Source: Caulochytrium protostelioides (taxonomy: Eukaryota; Chytridiomycota; Caulochytriomycetes; Caulochytriales; Caulochytriaceae). From it: a DNA stretch of 64,000 nt. The position numbers were made by a program, and so were the translations under genes. The DNA lies in contig ML014114.1 of assembly GCA_003615045.1 (NCBI GenBank), positions 124,001-188,000 of the forward strand. The letters are read 5' to 3'. The first letter of the stretch is position 1, and every line of letters begins with the position of its first letter. Below, piece after piece: positions 58,117-64,000 of this stretch. The notes below the pieces were generated by a model. That model saw nothing but the letters and a program-made list of their open reading frames with translations, was not told where the DNA came from and did not search any database.

Positions 58117-60882
58117 TTAGACGCCGTACGGGCGGAGTTTCTCACGCACGTCCTGGGGCAAGGTCTCAATAAATGCGGTCCACTGGTCACCCAGCATCTC
58201 GCGGAAGCCCTTGAAGATCTGGGCGAACTCGGTCGCGAGCTCCGGCGACGGGGTCTGCCAGAGGGCAACGGCGTCGCAGAAGAAGGAGAAGTGACGGAAC
58301 ATGCCGCTCGGGTTGGTCTGGATCATGCGGCACATGCCGAGGAAGGCCGTTTCCTTCTCGGCGTTGTCGAGCAGGGCGCGCGTGTGCTTGCACCACGGCT
58401 GGCCGAAGGTCTCGAGGTGCGGCGCGATGAGCTCCGGCACGACCACGCCCAAGCGGCCGATGGTGATGGCGACGTTCTCCAGCAGCGTGCGGGTCATGGG
58501 AGGTCCGCAGAGGATGGCAATCAAGCGCTCCAGCAGCGGCGGGGCCCAGTGGGCCATCTCGGCGCCGGTCTGGAGCGCGATCTCGCCGACGGCCCAGATG
58601 GCATTGATGCAGACGCTCTGGTACATGGCGTCCATGTTGGGGTCAATGCGGGTCATGAGCTCAGGCATGATCTGCGGCAGGAACGGCTTCAGCTGCGGGT
58701 AGGCAAAGATGGCAAAGTCGCCGAGCAGCGCATACGACGATTGCTGGACCTCGGCGCGCGCGTCCTTCAGCAGCACGTGGAGCATGCGCAGGATCGCGTG
58801 GTCGTTGCTGGCGACGAGGGGCTGCACATCCTCGGTCAAGCCCTGGACCACGCCTGACATGAGGTCGAGCGCGACGACCATAAATTCCGACTCGGGGAAG
58901 TCGTAGAGCTGGTCGGGCGTCTCGGCGAAGTTGACGATCGCCTGCAACGCGTTCTGCAGCGAGGTCAGGCAACGCTGCCAAACGACGGGCGCGGCCTCGT
59001 GGAAGCCGCTGCCGACAGCCATCGCGACTGAGGCGAGGCACTCCATCAGCGCGATCGTGTCCGAGCGGTCGTCGGTCATCACCGACCAGTTCTGCATGAT
59101 CGGCGGCAGGATGCGGCTGATGTAGACGGGGTGGTTGAGCGCCGCACCGACACAGTCCGCGAGCGTCCCGACGGCGTCGTACAGGATGAGAATGTTCTTG
59201 GACTGATACTTAGTGAACGCGGCGCCAATGACCTGTGTCAGGTGGTCCAGGTACGGCACGAGCAGCGCACCCGCGGCCTCCTCGATGGTGGCGAGGGCTG
59301 AGCACGCGGCCTCCTGCACGCGCTTGTTGTTGTCAAGCACCGACGTGAGGATCGCTTCGAGGACGGGGCGGAAGTACTGCGCGTGGTGCTGCGCCACCGC
59401 GCTCGGGTCCTTGTTTGGCGGGTCGACGATCCAGCTCGCGTAGCGACCCAAGGTCCAGCAGGTGATGTTGCGCAGGAGCGGCTTCGGATCGTGCAAGCAA
59501 TCGCGCAGCATCGGGATGAGTAGCGGTAGGTGCGGCGTGATGCCGACCATGCAGCCCTCGGCGATCGCGCCGAGTGCAAGGATCCCAGACTCGCGGCGCT
59601 CCCACTCCGTCGAGGTCAGACACGCGTTGAGTGACGGCAGCAGGTGCGGCAGGATCTCGTCGTGGAAGAAGGTCGACAGAATGTCGAGCGCGGCGGCCGA
59701 GCATTTGCGGACGTTCCACTCCCCGGCCAAGCCGTCTTCGTCATCGTCGTCTTCGTCGTCAAAGTCGCTCGCGTCGTCGTCGTCGCCGTCGCCGTCGTTC
59801 GCGCCGCCCTCCTGGGCCGCGGCATCAGCACGGCCGCCCGCGTTCAGCTCGGTCTTGTGGGTCTTGACGCGGTGGAAGCGCGGCTTGATGTCCTGCTCCT
59901 TGTCGGGCACGTTGGCGTCGTCTTCGTAGTCAGCGCCGAGGCCGAGCAGATCGTCCTCGGTATATACCATGCGCGAGAGCAGCAGCGGCATGAGGTCGGC
60001 GAAGTACGGCGCGATGTGCGGGCGCAGGCGCTCCACGTCGACGAGGGCGAGCCAGAACTCGCAGGCCTCGAGGGCGACCGAGGGGTCCTCATCCTTCGTG
60101 CAGAACAGCATGAACTTGATCACATTGTCGACCTGGGGCAGCAGGGCGTCGGGGCAGCTTTCCAGCAGCAGCACCATACTCTGGCATACGGTCTTGCGGA
60201 CCGCAGCGTCCGCGTCGACGGTCAGGCTGTACAGGTGCTCAACAAAGGTCGGCAGCTGCAGCATTAGCGCGTTCGAGCGAATAAACAGGAATTGATTCAA
60301 CGCCACCAGCACGTTCACGCGGACGACCGGGTTCGGGTTGCGGAAGTGAGCGATTAGCTTGCCGATCAGCACGCTCAGATCAAGGCCCTGCTGGCTGTCC
60401 AGCTGGCGCGCAGTGTCCTCGCAGACTTTCTTGAGCGCGTCCGACGCGCTCTGCACGACCTTCGGCTCGGCATGCTCCATCAGCTCCATCAGCTTGGGCA
60501 CAATCTCGGGCCAGTTCGCCGGGTTGTCGTTGTAGATGGCCGAGATGACCGTCCCCGCCGTGGAGCGGATCGTGTTGGACGGATCGACCAAGGCGCGCAG
60601 CACGGCATCCTTGACATAGGCGATCGTCGTCGGCGACAGCGCATGGTAGTGCTGCTTGAGGTTGTTCTTGAGCGCAAGGCCCGCGACCGTGCGGGCGGTC
60701 GTCTGGTCATCGCCTAGCGCCGCAAAGATGTACGCGAGGTAGTTGTTGAAGTCGGCGATCGCGTTGTAGCTCTCGAGCTGCTGGCGGAGGCGGTCCTGGA
60801 CCTCCTGGTCGGGGTTCACGCTCGTCTGGAGCAGCTGCACGAGCTGCGCCAGGTCGTGCGGCTGAGGCTCCCACGCGGACAT
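58117..60882 (-). CDS. KAP104: Transportin-1 (karyopherin beta-2, Kap104)
   Basis: Nuclear import receptor for PY-NLS cargo such as hnRNP proteins, regulated by Ran-GTP. The 921-residue protein starts MSAWEPQPHDLAQLVQLLQT; an upstream in-frame Met adds ten residues. HEAT repeats run throughout, opening with the importin-beta N-terminal region (LRQQLESYNAIADFNNYLAY, AGLALKNNLKQHY). Diagnostic text is DDLLGLGADYEDDANVPDKE followed by QDIKPRFHRVKTH. The acidic loop that follows (DGDDDDASDFDDEDDDDEDG, about residues 350-375) is the Ran-sensitive H8 loop of this receptor. The end is TLPQDVREKLRPYGV. Length and order match the family. Confidence 0.95.
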   Translation of the reverse strand: MSAWEPQPHDLAQLVQLLQTSVNPDQEVQDRLRQQLESYNAIADFNNYLAYIFAALGDDQTTARTVAGLALKNNLKQHYHALSPTTIAYVKDAVLRALVDPSNTIRSTAGTVISAIYNDNPANWPEIVPKLMELMEHAEPKVVQSASDALKKVCEDTARQLDSQQGLDLSVLIGKLIAHFRNPNPVVRVNVLVALNQFLFIRSNALMLQLPTFVEHLYSLTVDADAAVRKTVCQSMVLLLESCPDALLPQVDNVIKFMLFCTKDEDPSVALEACEFWLALVDVERLRPHIAPYFADLMPLLLSRMVYTEDDLLGLGADYEDDANVPDKEQDIKPRFHRVKTHKTELNAGGRADAAAQEGGANDGDGDDDDASDFDDEDDDDEDGLAGEWNVRKCSAAALDILSTFFHDEILPHLLPSLNACLTSTEWERRESGILALGAIAEGCMVGITPHLPLLIPMLRDCLHDPKPLLRNITCWTLGRYASWIVDPPNKDPSAVAQHHAQYFRPVLEAILTSVLDNNKRVQEAACSALATIEEAAGALLVPYLDHLTQVIGAAFTKYQSKNILILYDAVGTLADCVGAALNHPVYISRILPPIMQNWSVMTDDRSDTIALMECLASVAMAVGSGFHEAAPVVWQRCLTSLQNALQAIVNFAETPDQLYDFPESEFMVVALDLMSGVVQGLTEDVQPLVASNDHAILRMLHVLLKDARAEVQQSSYALLGDFAIFAYPQLKPFLPQIMPELMTRIDPNMDAMYQSVCINAIWAVGEIALQTGAEMAHWAPPLLERLIAILCGPPMTRTLLENVAITIGRLGVVVPELIAPHLETFGQPWCKHTRALLDNAEKETAFLGMCRMIQTNPSGMFRHFSFFCDAVALWQTPSPELATEFAQIFKGFREMLGDQWTAFIETLPQDVREKLRPYGV

Positions 60883-62132
60883 CGTGGCGGTGCGCGTATC
60901 GGCGTGAGCCACGGAGAATTCAAAGCAAAAGATAAACGTCCGGGTACGTCGCGGCGCGTCACGCTACGTAACGCGTCGATATCGCGGTGGCGGTATCACC
61001 AAGACGCACGGTGCAGGCAAATCCAGACAGGGGAACGCGCGACAGCCACGAGCCAAGCGCGAGACGAAGGCGTCCTCGTATCCGAGACGAGCGTAAGGCG
61101 TCGGAGCACACACGTCGGGAAGGGGAGGAGGAGGCGACGGGCACAGGGGACACACAGCCGACGCTGGTCGGCACAGCGAAATGCGGCGAGGTGCGGCGGG
61201 GCGGGAGGTCCACAACGGGTGACGGCGAAGGGTCGCGGCCGAGAATCGGTGAGGAGGGCGTGTGGGACACACAACACACACACACACACACACACGACGG
61301 GGTATGCTCGGGTGCGGGCAGCCGTCACAGCGTCACGGCGTCCACGTCGCGAACGTCTACGGGCACGTGCCGGCGTAGCGTGAAGGGTCGCGTCACGCCT
61401 CGGGTTTGCCAGCAAGCAAGAGCCCCCCCACTCGCGGCGTGCATGCACAAGGAGGGTCATGAGGATGGCGACGATAATGATGAAGCATCGCTTGACGCAC
61501 GCCACCCCAGCGAGCCAACCACCCCTTGGCGACACCTCGACGACCACGACGACCATGACGCGGCGGTCCCGGATGCAGTATGGCGAGGACGAGGGGCAGG
61601 CAGGGCGGCAGTGCCCGGCGGTAGGACGCCATCCCGCCGCTTGGCGCCGGGTCTTGCGCAAAATCCGCATGCGTCCGCAGACCGCGTTTCGCGGAGGAAA
61701 AGAACGCAAGAGGCGGGGGCCTCCGGGGAGGTGCCAGCGCGACCACCGTTCTGCTTCCGGAACCATTAAAAACCGCCGCACCAGGACGCGCGCTCGCGTA
61801 GACCAGAAGTTTTTCTTGAGTGATCAGCCTGGCAAACACCTCAGTGGGAACGACAAAGGGAACGTCGACGTACCGCAGGCAACAAGGTGGTGCTCCTGTC
61901 GAGGTAACAGCAAACCTCGTTGCCTCCTGCTTAGCATATGAAAGAAGATCCGATGAATTAAAAAGGAACATGGTGTTGTAGTATAAAAAAGGATCTGCAA
62001 CAGGTGGCGCTTCTGATATTGAATCCAACAATCATCCATCCCGCTGTTCGACCAACCAGTATCATGCACGATGCCATCGACGGATGGCCGATCGCGGGGT
62101 CCTGAATGGCCGTTATGGGGGGGTGCGGCCGA
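60883..62132. other. Intergenic region between transportin and MPDU1
   Basis: About 1.25 kb: transportin upstream region, a CA microsatellite (61274-61295), and the AT-richer 3' flank of MPDU1 (about 61930-62060). ORFs of up to 261 codons on either strand lack homology and overlap each other. Confidence 0.5.
61274..61295. repeat. (AC)11 dinucleotide microsatellite
   Basis: Eleven uninterrupted AC units about 390 bp upstream of the transportin start codon. Confidence 0.9.
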
Positions 62133-62900
62133 TCAGATCTCCTTGTGGCCCTTGCGGGAGCCGCTGGAGCCGCGCGGGTAGAGCACGCGCTTGCCGCTCG
62201 GGTAGGCGATGCACTGGTAAAAGACGACCATGTTGAGGAGCGACGCGGCGGCGAAGTTAAGGAGGATCGTCGTGTCCTTGACCTCGGTCGCGGTCGTGAA
62301 CACGCGTGCCATCGACCCGAGCAGCTGCATCGCCACCGTTGCGGCCGAGAGCTGGCCGGTGTTCTTTTTGCGGTAGTTCGACAGAATCTGCGGGCACTTG
62401 CTGAGGTTGCCAAACACCACCGAGGCCTGCTGCAGCGTCAGCAGCTGCGCGGCGGACGTCAGGTGCGGGTCGACCAGGGCGTACCCGCCTGCGAGCACAG
62501 CCACGGCCGTCACGAGCACGCCGGCGTGTTTGCCCGCGTACTTCATGATGAGCAGCATGACAAAGATATTCTGGCAGACAATGAACAGCGTCTCGCCGTA
62601 CGTGCCGAACGGGTAGCCCTGGCGGTAGTTGTAGGCGAGCCCGATCGCCATCGCGGCGCTCTCCATCGCGTAGCTGGTGAAGCTCACGCCGTCACCCGAC
62701 TTGGCGGCCATCATCTTGATGATCTGCGGCAGCTTGAGGATAAGACCACCCAGCACGATGCCGGCGCTGAGGCCCTTTGATGCAGCGAGCTTCATGCACG
62801 GGAAGTCGGTCAAGGCGAGCGCCGCGAGGCTGTCGCCGCACGTGGCGCCCAGCATAGGCGTCAGCACGTGCTTATTCAGGGGCTGCATCAGCATGTCCAT
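62133..62900 (-). CDS. MPDU1: MPDU1 (mannose-P-dolichol utilization defect 1) PQ-loop membrane protein
   Basis: ER multispanning protein needed for use of dolichol-phosphate mannose and glucose in glycosylation. With the start at MDMLMQPLNKHVLTP the protein is 255 residues, close to human MPDU1 (247). The two PQ-loop motifs are GGLILKLPQIIKMMAAKSGD and GNLSKCPQILSNYRKKNTGQ, each followed by a family-typical helix (VSFTSYAMESAAMAIGLAYN; LSAATVAMQLLGSMARVFTT). Six to seven membrane helices are evident. The C terminus is basic (YPRGSSGSRKGHKEI) and presumably cytosolic. An upstream in-frame Met at 62999 would add 33 residues and was not preferred. Confidence 0.94.
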   Translation of the reverse strand: MDMLMQPLNKHVLTPMLGATCGDSLAALALTDFPCMKLAASKGLSAGIVLGGLILKLPQIIKMMAAKSGDGVSFTSYAMESAAMAIGLAYNYRQGYPFGTYGETLFIVCQNIFVMLLIMKYAGKHAGVLVTAVAVLAGGYALVDPHLTSAAQLLTLQQASVVFGNLSKCPQILSNYRKKNTGQLSAATVAMQLLGSMARVFTTATEVKDTTILLNFAAASLLNMVVFYQCIAYPSGKRVLYPRGSSGSRKGHKEI

Positions 62901-63837
62901 GATGGTGAATGCCAACGGCGGAACGATAGGAAGAAAAGAATCGGAAGGATCCAGGGAAGGCGACGATAACGGAAAACGGGGTACAGCGATCGGTTTCAAT
63001 CACACCCGTCGAGCAGTCGGATTGCTATTAGGGTATCGTTATCGAGGACGCACGCGTCCAGCCCTCCGCGCGATGACCGTCCAGCATCGCCCCATGAAAA
63101 AAAAAAAAAAGCGATAGACCCCGTCGAATGGTCTGTTGCCCCGTGGTGTTCACGGACACGTGGCGATCAATGGCTCTGGCCAGCGATACCGTCTGCTGAA
63201 CCATGGCTCGCGCCCGATCCGGCTGCGGCCACGACGCCCGACCAGGCTGCCTACCCGGTCCTCGCGGCACCACGCGGCAAGCATCGGCAGCAACCGCAGC
63301 GACGGGTCGGGGGGGCCGCCAGCGCGCGTGGTGGTACCGTCACACGCGCCTCGTGCGACGCGCGTCTGGTCTTCAGTGCGCGACGGCGGTGCATGCGTCG
63401 GCGCCGCGCCCGAGCATCATGCATGTGCAGGCCCCGCCGCGCGTTGGGTCGCGCTATCGCCCCTCCATCCGCAGCGCCCGCACGGATCGCCTCAAATCGG
63501 GACGATCGCCGTGTTGCCTGCCCGCCGCCGTCGTCCCGCCCGCCGCCGCAGTCTCGCGCGTTTGTTTGCTTGACTTTCATGTTTTGTTTTTTCAGCAAAG
63601 GGGTGTTCATGGGTCGCTGGCTAGGCCTGGGGCTGCAACGAAGCCGATTCCTGCGCATGGAGCCGGTTGAATCAGGGTTGTCTCGCGGCGTCATGACTCC
63701 AATGGGGCTGGCGAAGGGCGAAAGGACCAAGAACGGGCGCACCACCACCCAGCTCGTACCTCCGCCCGCGCGGTCGCTCGCTCGGCTGCTGCTATGCACC
63801 CCCGGCCCAAGAGCCCACCCAAGAGGCTTGGCCAAGC
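62901..63837. other. Intergenic region right of MPDU1
   Basis: About 940 bp with a 14-nt poly-A tract (63097-63110). ORFs on both strands are Arg/Pro-rich and unrecognised. A plus-strand frame opens at 63609 (MGRWLGLGLQRSRFL) and stays open to the window edge, but its composition is no better than that of shadow ORFs. Confidence 0.4.
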
Positions 63838-64000
63838 ATGGACGTCGCGAAACGGGAGGTCGCGGCACAGCGCCCGGCGTCCTCGGAGGAGACGGGCCCG
63901 AACGTCGTGGCGCCGACGCCGACGCTGACGCCGACGCCAAACGCCGGGAGTTCGCGCCGCCGCCGTTCCCGGCGTTCCCGACGTTCCCGGCGTTCAGGCG
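63838..64000 (+). CDS. Possible 5' end of an Arg/Ser-rich protein gene, cut by the window edge
   Basis: A frame starting MDVAKREVAAQRPASSEETG reaches a threonine/proline stretch and then alternating Arg/Ser (NAGSSRRRRSRRSRRSRRS) before the window ends. RS-type sequence is common in splicing factors, but 54 codons without a domain cannot prove a gene. The same bases encode a FPAFPTFPAF repeat in the frame from 63609, so the triplet repeat alone may explain the pattern. Confidence 0.3.
   Translation, partial: MDVAKREVAAQRPASSEETGPNVVAPTPTLTPTPNAGSSRRRRSRRSRRSRRSG

Noticed and set aside
1-64000. CRISPR arrays, rRNA genes, LTR-type or other virus-like elements
   Set aside because: No regularly spaced repeats with unique spacers, no rRNA text and no reverse transcriptase, integrase or capsid motifs were seen.

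Overview
This is a GC-rich, intron-poor eukaryotic nuclear window. A T-box transcription factor (an opisthokont family), Atg27, a mitochondrial ferredoxin, the Ndc80-complex subunit Nuf2, a possible ciliary-base coiled-coil protein and a decayed Fanzor (eukaryotic TnpB-like) gene together point to an early-diverging, probably zoosporic fungus of the chytrid/blastocladian grade. This is an inference: no rRNA or other marker is present to fix the species. Coding genes are long single ORFs or carry one short GT-AG intron (about 77-177 nt). The five introns placed here are in the genes at 1-781, 13976-14988, 25597-26658, 41403-44008 and 56231-57923. Because GC is high, most antisense ORFs are shadows.

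Layout: 1-781 (-) 5' end of a Dbp2/p68 DEAD-box helicase; 1870-6990 (-) isoleucyl-tRNA synthetase carrying an in-frame 537-residue intein; 7584-8501 (+) 3' fragment of a Fanzor gene; 8683-11541 (-) T-box factor; 13976-14988 (+) unrecognised two-exon gene; 15311-17605 (+) Trm4/NSUN2 tRNA m5C methyltransferase converging on 17729-20293 (-) SCYL1/Cex1-like pseudokinase; 21837-24803 (+) coiled-coil protein resembling IQCE; 25597-26658 (+) Atg27; 27372-34046 (+) Slh1/ASCC3 helicase; 34865-35419 (+) adrenodoxin-type ferredoxin converging on 35513-36586 (-) mitochondrial EF-Ts; 37628-41152 (+) ClC chloride/proton exchanger converging on 41403-44008 (-) a PH-domain protein with a long low-complexity tail; a 3.6-kb gene-poor stretch; 47658-48254 (-) 6-pyruvoyl-tetrahydropterin synthase; 49726-51336 (-) Nuf2; 52497-54887 (-) Drs1/DDX27 helicase; 56231-57923 (+) PAAF1/Rpn14 proteasome chaperone converging on 58117-60882 (-) transportin-1/Kap104; 62133-62900 (-) MPDU1; and a possible partial Arg/Ser-rich gene running off the right edge.

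Most genes are housekeeping: translation and tRNA biology (IleRS, Trm4, EF-Ts, Slh1, SCYL1), RNA helicases, Fe-S assembly, nuclear import, proteasome assembly, glycosylation and autophagy. There is no operon-like organisation; tail-to-tail pairs are separated by about 90-250 bp. The standout is the intein inserted exactly before the Cys of the GWDCHGLP active-site motif of IleRS. All splicing residues look intact, but the second LAGLIDADG motif has Gly where the catalytic Asp is expected. Secondary points are the Fanzor fossil with a hairpin just after its stop codon, the T-box gene with its domain insertion, and the PH protein's six regularly dispersed basic/aromatic islands.
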